Origin: Planctomycetota bacterium
GTDB taxonomy: Bacteria; Planctomycetota; UBA8108
Direction: 5' to 3'
Length of the DNA stretch: 12,415 bases
Assembly (NCBI GenBank): GCA_022451445.1
Contig: JAKUSY010000044.1
Coordinates: forward strand, 1-12,415
The position numbers were made by a program, and so were the translations under genes. Under the pieces are notes generated by a model, which saw nothing but the letters and a program-made list of their open reading frames with translations, had not been told where the DNA came from and did no database searches. Numbering within the stretch: position 1 is the first letter of the stretch; the number at the start of each line of letters is the position of its first letter. Shown here in pieces: positions 1 to 6,905 of this stretch.

Positions 1-2536
1 CCTTTCGCCTATCGGCTGACTTCGGTTTTGCTGTCTTTCGCGCCAGCGCCGGCCGATCGTCGAGATCCAGCGCCTGGTTCTCGAGATTTCCGAGGATCTC
101 CCTGGCCCGGTCGATGACCTCCACCGGTATGCCCGCCAGCCGTGCCACGTGAATTCCGTAGCTCTTGTCGGCGCCTCCCTCGATGATCTTTCGCAGGAAG
201 ATGATGTCTTCGTTCCACTCCTTGACGGCGAAGTTGAAGTTCCGGGCGCCCGTATAGGTGCGGGTCAGCTCGGTCAGCTCATGGTAGTGCGTCGCGAAGA
301 GGGTCCTTGCCTCGATCCTGTCGGCGATGTACTCGGTGATGGCCCAGGCGAGGCTGACCCCGTCGAAGGTGCTCGTTCCGCGCCCGACCTCGTCGAGGAT
401 GATGAGGCTGCGCCCGGTGGCATTGTTCAGAATATTGGCTGTCTCGTTCATCTCGACCATGAAGGTCGACTGCCCGCGGGTCAGGTCGTCGCTGGCGCCT
501 ACCCGCGTGAAGAGCCGGTCGATGACGCCGATCTCGGCGCTCTCTGCGGGGATGAAGCTGCCGGTCTGGGCCAGCAGCGTCAGGAGCGCCACCTGCCTGA
601 TGTAGGTGGACTTGCCGGCCATGTTCGGACCGGTGATGATCATGATGTTGTTTTCTTCATCGAGGTCGACTGAGTTGGCGATGAAGGGCTCGGTGGTCGC
701 CACCCGCTCGACGACAGGGTGTCGGCCCTCTTCGATCAGCAGCCTGGAGCCGTTGTTGACCAGGGGCCGGGTGTAGCCCCGCTCGGTCGCCAGGGTCGCG
801 AAGGTGGCGAGAACGTCGAGCTCGGAGAGAGCCTCGGCGGCCTGCTGCAGCATGGGGATCTGGTTCGCCGCCTCCTCCCGCAGGGAGGTGAAGATCCTGT
901 ACTCCAGGTCGATGGCCCGCTCGCGGGCGTGGAGGACCTTGTTCTCGTACTCCTTGAGCTCGGGAGTGATGTAGCGCTCGCAGTTCTTGAGGGTCTGCTT
1001 GCGGATGTATTCTTCGGGGACGCGGTCCTTGTGCGAGTTGGTGACCTCGAGGTAGTAGCCGAAGATCTTCGCATAGCCGACCTTCAGGTTGGGGATCGAG
1101 GTGCGGTCGATTTCTTTCTGCTGGTAGCGCGCGAACCACTGGCTGCCCTCGGTGCTCACCAGCCGCAGCTCATCCAGTTCCTCGTCGTAGCCTTCGCGGA
1201 TCATGCCCCCCTCCTTGAGCTGGAGGGGAGGCTCAGCCTGGAGGGCCTGCTCCAGCCGTTCGCGGAGTTCCGGCAGCGCCGGCATGCGCTTGCCGATGCC
1301 GGTGAGGATCGCGGCGCCGAGAGGCTCGAGCAGCTTCTGCAGCAGGGGTACGACCTCCAGGGTATGGGCCAGGGCTACGAGGTCCCTGGCGTTGGCGCTG
1401 CCGTAGCTGATCCGGGTGCAGATGCGCTCGAGATCGTGTACCTGCTTGAGCAGGCCGATGGCCTGCTCAAGGTCCTGCCGGCGCTCTACGAGCTCAGCTA
1501 CGCCTTCCTGGCGCTGGACGATCTCGTCCACCCCGGTCAAGGGCTCGAGGAGCCACGCCTTCAGCTTCCTGCCGCCGGCGGCCGTGGCTGTGCGGTCGAA
1601 GGACCCAAGCAGCGTTCCCTTGCGTTCACCATCACGCTGGGTGCTTGTCAGCTCGAGGGCGCGGCGGGTGGCGCGGTCGATGGGCACCACGCGCGTCTCC
1701 TGGTACGCCCTGATGGTGTTGAGGTGCTTCATGGCGACCTTCTGGGTCTCCTGAACGTAGCTCAGCAGGCCGCCTCCCGCCTGGATCGCGAGGTCGAGAT
1801 GTTCACAGCCGAAGCCGTCGAGAGTCCTGGTTCGAAAATGATCCACAAGGCTGCGATGGGCGGTTTCCCGGTCGAAGGCCGGGTCGGAGAAGGGGGTCAC
1901 GAGGTAATCCCGCATCATCCCGGCGAAGGCGGGATGATGCTCGATGTTGAAGGCGATACTCTCGGGCAGGAGGCATTCGGCCGGGGAGATCCTCTCGAGC
2001 TGGGTCGCGATGCCGGAGAGCCTGCCGGATTCCCATACCAGGAATTCACCGGTGGTCACGTCCATCCAGGCGAGGCCGTAGGCCTCCCGGGACTTTTTCT
2101 TTTTCTGGCTCGCCGGGACCGCCAGGCAGAGCGCCGCCAGGTAGTTGTTCGATTTCTCGCCGATGATTTTCTCATCGGTGATAGTGCCGGGAGTGATGAC
2201 CCGGACAACCTCCCTCTCCACCAGGCCCTTGGCCTCCCGGGGGTCCTGAACCTGTTCACAGATGGCGACCCTCTTTCCGGCTCGCAGCAGCTTCGGCAGA
2301 TAGGAGTCGAGCGCCTTGACGGGGAACCCCGCCATCGGGATTGCGTCCTTGTCCTTTGACCGGGAGGTCAGGGCTATCCCCAGCAGGTCCGATGCCAGGT
2401 GGGCATCCTCGAAGAACATCTCGTAGAAGTCGCCCATGCGGAAGAACAGGATCTCCTCGGCATACTTCTCCTTCGCGAGGAGGTATTGTTGCATCATGGG
2501 TGTCTGGGCGGGACCGGGGTCCGATTTCCGGATCAT
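1..2536 (-). CDS. mutS: DNA mismatch repair protein MutS (C-terminal end cut by window edge)
   Basis: MutS recognises mispaired or looped bases in DNA and, with MutL, starts mismatch repair using its ATPase. My translation from the ATG at 2536 stays open for 845 codons to the window edge without a stop; family members are about 850-900 residues, so only a short tail is missing. Visible landmarks are the mismatch-reading Phe-x-Glu motif (GDFYEMF, F37 and E39), Walker A GPNMAGKS at about 636-643, Walker B LIILDEVGRGTS with D715/E716, and the THYH switch histidine near residue 750. The core carries the clamp-domain region (GYYLEVTNSHKDRVPEEY). The ATG is preceded by AAGGA at 8 nt and by a good promoter, so the gene probably has its own transcript. 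It lies 123 nt downstream of the MshEN gene. Identity is secure. Confidence 0.97.
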   Translation of the reverse strand, partial: MIRKSDPGPAQTPMMQQYLLAKEKYAEEILFFRMGDFYEMFFEDAHLASDLLGIALTSRSKDKDAIPMAGFPVKALDSYLPKLLRAGKRVAICEQVQDPREAKGLVEREVVRVITPGTITDEKIIGEKSNNYLAALCLAVPASQKKKKSREAYGLAWMDVTTGEFLVWESGRLSGIATQLERISPAECLLPESIAFNIEHHPAFAGMMRDYLVTPFSDPAFDRETAHRSLVDHFRTRTLDGFGCEHLDLAIQAGGGLLSYVQETQKVAMKHLNTIRAYQETRVVPIDRATRRALELTSTQRDGERKGTLLGSFDRTATAAGGRKLKAWLLEPLTGVDEIVQRQEGVAELVERRQDLEQAIGLLKQVHDLERICTRISYGSANARDLVALAHTLEVVPLLQKLLEPLGAAILTGIGKRMPALPELRERLEQALQAEPPLQLKEGGMIREGYDEELDELRLVSTEGSQWFARYQQKEIDRTSIPNLKVGYAKIFGYYLEVTNSHKDRVPEEYIRKQTLKNCERYITPELKEYENKVLHARERAIDLEYRIFTSLREEAANQIPMLQQAAEALSELDVLATFATLATERGYTRPLVNNGSRLLIEEGRHPVVERVATTEPFIANSVDLDEENNIMIITGPNMAGKSTYIRQVALLTLLAQTGSFIPAESAEIGVIDRLFTRVGASDDLTRGQSTFMVEMNETANILNNATGRSLIILDEVGRGTSTFDGVSLAWAITEYIADRIEARTLFATHYHELTELTRTYTGARNFNFAVKEWNEDIIFLRKIIEGGADKSYGIHVARLAGIPVEVIDRAREILGNLENQALDLDDRPALARKTAKPKSADRRK
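1912..1940. repeat. 11-bp perfect inverted repeat inside mutS
   Basis: The arms GCATCATCCCG (1912-1922) and CGGGATGATGC (1930-1940) are exact reverse complements around a 7-nt loop. They lie wholly in the mutS coding sequence, where they encode part of a His-His-Pro-Ala-Phe-Ala-Gly-Met-Met stretch. The mRNA could form a strong hairpin here. It may simply result from codon choice for this peptide; no function is evident. Confidence 0.85.
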
Positions 2537-2571
2537 GTCCTGTTTCCTTCAGCCTGGGATGAGGAAAGAGG

Positions 2572-2599
2572 ATTGTAGGATGACTGCGCACCAAGTCAA
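2572..2599 (-). promoter_or_regulatory. Sigma70-type promoter for mutS
   Basis: Read on the minus strand, TTGACT (2599-2594, five of six consensus bases) is followed by a 16-nt spacer and TACAAT (2577-2572, five of six). The predicted transcription start near 2565 gives a leader of about 29 nt before the mutS ATG at 2536, which includes the AAGGA ribosome site. The rest of the 123-nt gap holds GC-rich sequence with a CCGGT-T-ACCGG palindrome (2639-2649) just after the upstream gene's stop, but no U-tract terminator. This is the best promoter match in the window. Confidence 0.7.
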
Positions 2600-2659
2600 G
2601 GTGTCCAGTCTCCACCAGGCAGGGCGTGGCCGGCCGTGCCGGTTACCGGGGGCTCGTTT

Positions 2660-3142
2660 TCAGTCCTGGTCGACCGTCTCGGCGGGAGCCTGCTGACCCA
2701 GCGGGGCCAGGTGCTCGAGGTAGCGGCTGACCTCGCTCAGGGAGGCTGCGTAGAGACCCGGCTTACAGCCTGTCTGCCGGGAGAGCTCTTCGAGGATCTC
2801 TTCGCGCGGCACCTCGGTTACGGCGCACAGGAGGGTATCGCCAATCCTGTCGAACGGCAGGAGCTTGTTGGTATGGAGGAAATCGGCTGAGAGCAGCTTT
2901 ACGAGCTCTTCATCGAGTTCGTAGTTCTCGAGGATGATGTAGGGCAGCTGGTACTCCATCACCAGGGTCCTGGTGACGTCGCTGTCGCTCAGGCAGCCCA
3001 TGTCGACCATGATCGAGCCGAGGGTGTCCTTGGTCGTCTCCTGGACTCCGAGGGCCTGCTGTACCTGCTCCTCCGTAACCAGCCCCATATCGATCAGGAT
3101 CTCACCGATCCTGGGTTTGGGAGCCCGGTTGAATGAACTCAT
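2660..3142 (-). CDS. Stand-alone MshEN-domain protein (type II secretion/pilus ATPase N-terminal-like)
   Basis: The 160-residue product resembles the MshEN domain, which usually forms the N terminus of GspE, PilB or MshE ATPases; some members bind cyclic di-GMP through two tandem leucine-rich motifs. Both motifs are visible: RIGEILIDMGLVTEEQVQQAL at about residues 11-31, and a second beginning LGSIMVDMGCLSDSD at about 42. The remainder fits the domain's second lobe (YQLPYIILENYELDEELVKLL, then a segment ending near SRYLEHL). There is no Walker A, no signal peptide and no membrane segment, so it is a soluble one-domain protein, not a secretion ATPase. The ATG follows AAAGGAAA with a suitable spacing. 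The gene sits 218 nt after uvrC and 123 nt before mutS. A signal-sensing or adaptor role is inference; ligand binding is not shown by sequence alone. Confidence 0.8.
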   Translation of the reverse strand: MSSFNRAPKPRIGEILIDMGLVTEEQVQQALGVQETTKDTLGSIMVDMGCLSDSDVTRTLVMEYQLPYIILENYELDEELVKLLSADFLHTNKLLPFDRIGDTLLCAVTEVPREEILEELSRQTGCKPGLYAASLSEVSRYLEHLAPLGQQAPAETVDQD

Positions 3143-3257
3143 GGAGTTTCCTTTCGATTTTCCGCTTGATGGCGGCTTTGCCGGCCGTACTCGATCCCGC
3201 CCCGGGTGCTGGTACGACCGCTGCCCCTTGATTTCACTAAAACCGCCCTGACGGAGA

Positions 3258-3287
3258 AGTTTATCACCCTCTTGGTGGATGCGCCAA
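3258..3287 (-). promoter_or_regulatory. Weak promoter candidate for the MshEN gene
   Basis: On the minus strand TTGGCG (3287-3282) and TAAACT (3263-3258) are separated by 18 nt, each matching four of six consensus bases. A start here would give a leader of about 110 nt before the ATG at 3142. The match is weak. I found no riboswitch or RNA gene in the 218-nt gap. Confidence 0.25.
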
Positions 3288-3303
3288 CCGGCGAGAGTCC
3301 ATT

Positions 3304-3345
3304 CGAACCCCCTAAGTTATTAAAAAGAAATACTTTAAGGATTCG
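3304..3345 (-). repeat. Imperfect stem-loop downstream of uvrC
   Basis: The strand transcribed with uvrC can fold with outer arms CGAATCC and GGGTTCG (one G-U pair). An inner A/T-rich stem follows (TTAAAGTATT against AATAACTTAG, two mismatches and a bulged G) around a loop of TCTTTTT. It begins 16 nt after the uvrC stop. No U-tract follows, so it is not a classic intrinsic terminator. It may protect the uvrC transcript end or slow transcription. The segment is far more A/T-rich than its surroundings. Confidence 0.4.
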
Positions 3346-3360
3346 GTTGAGGTCGCGAGG

Positions 3361-5199
3361 TCATTTTTTCCGTGTGGGTCGCTGTTTGAGAGCGCTCTGC
3401 AGGTCGAGTGCGAGTTTATCCCCGATGACCTCACTGAGCTCCTCCGTGCTGGCGTCGCGAATTTTTTCGAGGGTGCGGAACCTGTCGAGCAGGGCCTGCT
3501 GGCGTTTCTTGCCGATTCCCGGGATATCCTCGAGTCCGGTCTTCATCGCATCCCGCCTGCGCAGCTCGCGGTGGTAGCGGATCGCGAAGCGGTGCGCCTC
3601 ATCCCTGATGCGCTGCAGGTAGAGGGATTCGGGCGTATCCTGGGCCAGGGCGATGGGATTCTTTCTGCCCGGGAGGAAGATACGCTCGGTGGTTTGTTTG
3701 CGGCGGCGCTCCTTGGCCAGGGCCGCCACCGGCAGGCTGGAGAGCCCGATCTCCTTGAGCACCTTCAGCGCGCTGGAGAGCTGCCCCTTGCCTCCGTCAA
3801 CGAGGACCAGGTCGGGCAGGTCACCATCCTTGATGCCCCGCTCGAGCCGTCTCTTGAGAACCTCCTTCATGCAGCGGAAGTCATCGGCACCGACGACGGT
3901 CTGGATCCTGTACTTCCTGTAGCGGTCTCGCACCGGCTTCCCATCCTCGAAGGAGACCATCGAGCCCACCGCCAGCGAACCCTGGAAATTGGAGATATCG
4001 TAAGATTCGATCCTTCGCGGAGCGCCCGGCAGCTCCAGGTGCTTCTCGAGGGATTCCAGCAGAGTCTCCATCCGTTCCTGCTCGTCACGTTCGATGCGGA
4101 AGCTGTTGTGGGCGTTGCGATTGGCAAGGCGGATGATGGCTGCCTTGTCTCCCCTCTGGGGCAGGGTGATGCGTGATCGGCGACCGCGTTTTTCGCTGAG
4201 CCAGGATTCGAGGAGCTCGCGATCGCGGAAGTCCGAGTCACAGAGAACCTCGGGTGGAATGTAGCGGTCGGTGAGGTAGCACTGGGTGAGGAAGCTCGAG
4301 AGCACCTCCGCCCTGCGCAGCTCGGTTCGGAAGCTGTGGGTCCTCGAGCTGATGATCTTTCCCTCTCGAACCAGGACCTCCTGGATCGCCACGAAGTTTC
4401 CTTCGCGGATGATGGAGAAGGCATCGATATCTCCGAGCCGGAACTCCTCGACCTTCTGGGTCTCGAAGACCTTGCCTATGGCGGCGAGCTGGTCTCTGTA
4501 GCGGGCGGCCAGCTCGTAGAGGCGGTTTTCGGAGGCCGCCTTCATCCTTTTTTCGATGATGCGCTCGAGCTCCCTGCTCTTGCCCTTGAGCAGCATCACG
4601 ACCTGGGAGACGTCCTCCATGTAGTCTTCCTTCGAGATCAGGTCCACGCAGGGTGCGGTGCAGCGGCCGATCTCGTACTCGAGGCAGGCACGGGTGCGGT
4701 TGCGGAAAAAGCCGTTGGTGCAGGTCCTCAGCGGGAAGACGGTCTTGATGACGCGGAGCATCTCCCTGACCGCCGTGGAGGATCCGTAGGGCCCGAAATA
4801 GAGGTCCTCTCCCGCCTTGTAGCGCCTGGTCACCATCACCCTGGGCCACTCCTCGCTGAGGGTTACCTTGATGCTGACATAGGTCTTGTCGTCCTTGAGC
4901 CTGACGTTATAGAGCGGCCGGTGCTTCTTGATGAGGTTGTTTTCGAGGATCAGCGCCTCGTCCTCGGTCTCGGTCAGGATGCAGTCAAGGTCGTCAATGC
5001 GCTCCATGAGCAGGCGGATGAAGAGTCGCCCATCATTTGATTTTCCGAAGTAGGAGCGCACCCGGCTGCGCAGGTTGACCGCCTTGCCAATGTAGAGGAT
5101 CCGGTTGCGGGAGTCCTTCATGATGTAGACGCCCGGCGAGGCGGGAAGGCGCGACACCTTGTCCTTCAGGCCGGGTTTTCGTTTCGTTGCGGATGCCAT
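3361..5199 (-). CDS. uvrC: UvrABC excinuclease subunit C
   Basis: UvrC makes both incisions around bulky lesions after UvrA/UvrB mark them. The 612-residue product matches the usual length (about 610). The N-terminal GIY-YIG nuclease appears as GVY at 23-25, YIG at 36-38 and R44. Four cysteines at 160, 172, 180 and 184 have the 11-7-3 spacing of the UvrC iron-sulphur cluster site. A UVR helix pair (ELERIIEKRMKAA...) follows. The RNase H-like second nuclease domain shows ESYDISNFQG and LVDGGKGQLSSAL, and the C terminus holds the helix-hairpin-helix DNA-binding segment (IPGIGKKRQQALL). The open frame extends 122 codons further upstream, but that part overlaps trmB in another frame and lacks family character. 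I therefore start at the ATG at 5199, 43 nt after trmB, although its ribosome site is weak. Confidence 0.97.
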   Translation of the reverse strand: MASATKRKPGLKDKVSRLPASPGVYIMKDSRNRILYIGKAVNLRSRVRSYFGKSNDGRLFIRLLMERIDDLDCILTETEDEALILENNLIKKHRPLYNVRLKDDKTYVSIKVTLSEEWPRVMVTRRYKAGEDLYFGPYGSSTAVREMLRVIKTVFPLRTCTNGFFRNRTRACLEYEIGRCTAPCVDLISKEDYMEDVSQVVMLLKGKSRELERIIEKRMKAASENRLYELAARYRDQLAAIGKVFETQKVEEFRLGDIDAFSIIREGNFVAIQEVLVREGKIISSRTHSFRTELRRAEVLSSFLTQCYLTDRYIPPEVLCDSDFRDRELLESWLSEKRGRRSRITLPQRGDKAAIIRLANRNAHNSFRIERDEQERMETLLESLEKHLELPGAPRRIESYDISNFQGSLAVGSMVSFEDGKPVRDRYRKYRIQTVVGADDFRCMKEVLKRRLERGIKDGDLPDLVLVDGGKGQLSSALKVLKEIGLSSLPVAALAKERRRKQTTERIFLPGRKNPIALAQDTPESLYLQRIRDEAHRFAIRYHRELRRRDAMKTGLEDIPGIGKKRQQALLDRFRTLEKIRDASTEELSEVIGDKLALDLQSALKQRPTRKK

Positions 5200-5242
5200 G
5201 GTATCTCGTGTTGCGGTTACGCTTCGGCGCGGGCGCCCGGGC

Positions 5243-5896
5243 TCACGATGGTTCCTGTCGTCTGCGGTATTCGAAATAGTATATCCGCAGCCCCTGCGCT
5301 TTGAACCGGGTCTCGTAGGGGGTCTCGAAGGGGTAGAGCGGCTCGGAAGCCCAGCCGCCGGGGGTGGACAGGTTTTCGAGAGTTTCGTTCGCCTCGAGGG
5401 CCTCGAGGGCATCGAGGGCTTCGAGCGCGTAGTCCTTCGCATCGGTGCGCAGCGAGAAGCCGCCACCGGGGCGAAGCACCTACGTGGCAAGACGCAGGCG
5501 CTCGGTGGCGATGAAGCGCTTTTTTTCGTGGCGACGCTTCGGCCACGGATCGGGGAAGTTGACAAAGAGGTGATCTACGCTGCCGGGGGGGATGTAATCT
5601 CCAAAGAGCCTGTCGGAGTTCAGTTGCAGCATGCGGATGTTGTCGAGGCCCGCCTTGTGGACCTTCAGGAGGAACTTGCTCACGCGCTTGTGGGAGTACT
5701 CGAGTCCGAGGTAGTTGTAGCCGGGTTCCCTGGAGGCGACCTCTATGAGAAACGGTGAATTGCCGACCCCGACCTCGATGCGCAGCGGCATGGAGCGGCC
5801 GAAGGCTTCCTCCCAGAGCACGCGGCCTTCGTCGTAGCCGGGGAGCTCTTCAAGCTCCAGGAGGTAATCGGATTCGATCGCAGGGAGCTTCCGCAT
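5243..5896 (-). pseudogene. trmB: tRNA (guanine-N7-)-methyltransferase, interrupted by an in-frame TAG
   Basis: TrmB methylates G46 in tRNA using S-adenosylmethionine. From the ATG at 5896 (AAGGAG 8 nt upstream) the frame encodes the SAM-binding motif RIEVGVGNSPFL, then LGLEYSHKRV and the family signature NFPDPWPKRRHEKKR. Codon 139 is TAG (5482-5480). The same frame then continues at once with VLRPGGGFSLRTDAKDYA and ends GLRIYYFEYRRRQEPS before a TGA at 5243, exactly as an intact TrmB C terminus would. The whole frame is 218 codons including both stops, a normal length. A single substitution from a sense codon explains the break. It could be a sequencing or assembly error, a recent inactivation, or readthrough. 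The truncated 138-residue product would lack the C-terminal part of the catalytic domain. It follows ispH by 17 nt, so the two are probably co-transcribed. Confidence 0.88.
5393..5428 (-). repeat. Four tandem 9-bp units in the trmB C-terminal half
   Basis: The plus strand reads CTCGAGGGC twice, then ATCGAGGGC and TTCGAGCGC, with no gaps. On the coding strand this gives four Ala-Leu-Glu/Asp triplets, followed by degenerate copies. The units keep frame, and the peptide would be a charged helix. The repeat lies downstream of the in-frame stop. Confidence 0.85.
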
Positions 5897-5913
5897 CGGG
5901 GATGCTCCTTATT

Positions 5914-6804
5914 TTAATGAAGGTACTTTTCCTTCGGCGGCATCCCGGATGCTTCCGAGACGATGATACCGGGCATGCTCAGGATGGCGAGATAGACCTC
6001 TTCGATAACCTCTCGGGGAGTCGAGGTGCCCGCGGTGATCCCCGCATGCTCCTTGCCTTCGAACATCCCGGGGACCAGCTGGCTGGCCCGCTCGATGTGA
6101 TACGCCTCCACGCCGGACTCGTCGCAGACCATCTTGAGCTTCTTGGTATTCGATGAGTTGTAGCCGCCGATGACGATCATCACGTCAGCCTCGCTGGTCA
6201 GCTCGCGCGCGGCGACCTGGCGATCCTTGGTCGGCTGGCAGACCGTATCCTGGAACCTGATCTCCATCTCGGGATACATCACCCGGATCTTGTCGATGAG
6301 GTCACTGACGTGTTTGATCTGCTGGGTGGTCTGCGAGACGATGCCGATCTTCTTATGGGTCGCCAGCTTCTCGAGCTCATCCGAGGTGGCGATAACGGTA
6401 TAGTCATCGAGATCGCCGACGATACCCTTCACCTCAACATGCGAGGCCTGGCCGATGACGACAGGGTGGAAGCCTTCACGAACGAAGCCGGCGATGGCCT
6501 TGTGGACACGCAGGACCAGGGGACAGCTGGCATCGATCACGTTGTAGCCCATCGCGCGGGCGTCCGCATGCATCGACTCCGGAGCGCCATGGGCGGTGAT
6601 CATGACGTTCGGGGTGGAGATCGAGTCATCGAGCTGATCGACGATGTTCACGCCGCGGGTACGCAGGTCCTCGACAACCTGCGGATTGTGCACCAGCTGG
6701 CCGATGATGGTGAGCCTGTCGCGGTAGGCATCATCCATCGCCAGGTCGATGGCATCCTGCACTCCAAAACAGGTTCCCAGGGCTTTCGCGACGGTGACTT
6801 TCAT
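5914..6804 (-). CDS. ispH: 4-hydroxy-3-methylbut-2-enyl diphosphate reductase
   Basis: IspH catalyses the last step of the MEP pathway, reducing HMBPP to IPP and DMAPP with an iron-sulphur cluster. The 296-residue product has the three cluster cysteines in family context: C12 (GTCFGV), C94 (DASCPLV) and C189 (TVCQPTKDRQ). It also has the substrate-binding residues H39 (LVHNP), H72 (TAHGAP), H122 and E124 (ASHVEV), T160 (SQTT) and the C-terminal AGTSTP loop. Length and motifs indicate an intact enzyme. The ATG at 6804 has only a weak ribosome site (GGA about 9 nt upstream). A promoter-like pair lies in the 101-nt gap after argS, so ispH may head its own unit with trmB and uvrC as well as being read from leuB-argS. 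Identity is secure. Confidence 0.97.
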   Translation of the reverse strand: MKVTVAKALGTCFGVQDAIDLAMDDAYRDRLTIIGQLVHNPQVVEDLRTRGVNIVDQLDDSISTPNVMITAHGAPESMHADARAMGYNVIDASCPLVLRVHKAIAGFVREGFHPVVIGQASHVEVKGIVGDLDDYTVIATSDELEKLATHKKIGIVSQTTQQIKHVSDLIDKIRVMYPEMEIRFQDTVCQPTKDRQVAARELTSEADVMIVIGGYNSSNTKKLKMVCDESGVEAYHIERASQLVPGMFEGKEHAGITAGTSTPREVIEEVYLAILSMPGIIVSEASGMPPKEKYLH

Positions 6805-6813
6805 GTGGCTGAT

Positions 6814-6858
6814 TCCGGTATCTTCTTTTTTCGGTTTCGGCTTATCGCCAATACCGGA
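6814..6858. repeat. 8-bp inverted repeat in the ispH leader
   Basis: TCCGGTAT (6814-6821) and ATACCGGA (6851-6858) are exact reverse complements 29 nt apart. The upstream arm overlaps the end of the predicted ispH -10 box and transcription start, and the other arm lies 10 nt before the ATG. It could be a protein-binding pair or an RNA stem in the leader. The right-hand copy may also be chance. Confidence 0.5.
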
Positions 6859-6886
6859 TTGTAGCTTCGGGCGCGAAGGTAGTAAA
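6858..6886 (-). promoter_or_regulatory. Sigma70-type promoter for ispH-trmB-uvrC
   Basis: On the minus strand TTTACT (6886-6881, four of six bases) is separated by exactly 17 nt from TACAAT (6863-6858, five of six). A start near 6851 gives a leader of about 47 nt before the ispH ATG. The -10 sequence is the same as that of the predicted mutS promoter. Confidence 0.55.
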
Positions 6887-6905
6887 GAATCGACGCGCGC
6901 TCGCC

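Noticed and set aside
719..2359. Long open frame (546 codons) on the plus strand opposite mutS
   Set aside because: It is the antisense of a certain MutS coding region, has no recognisable domain, and long antisense frames are common in GC-rich DNA.
3265..3312. Possible tRNA or tmRNA 3' end (GGTTCGAAT and CCACCA on the minus strand)
   Set aside because: The supposed T-arm does not pair, there is no acceptor partner or anticodon arm, and no tmRNA 5' end is nearby.
3143..3360. c-di-GMP riboswitch upstream of the MshEN gene
   Set aside because: I looked for the GEMM-type conserved blocks and did not see them; only a small CGGC-AAA-GCCG hairpin is present.
5480..5482. Pyrrolysine insertion in TrmB
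   Set aside because: TrmB is not a known pyrrolysine protein, no pyl genes are in the window, and a single substitution explains the TAG more simply.
5200..5565. A 122-residue N-terminal extension of UvrC
   Set aside because: The extension is Ser/Pro/Arg-rich, overlaps trmB in another frame, and family members begin close to the ATG at 5199.
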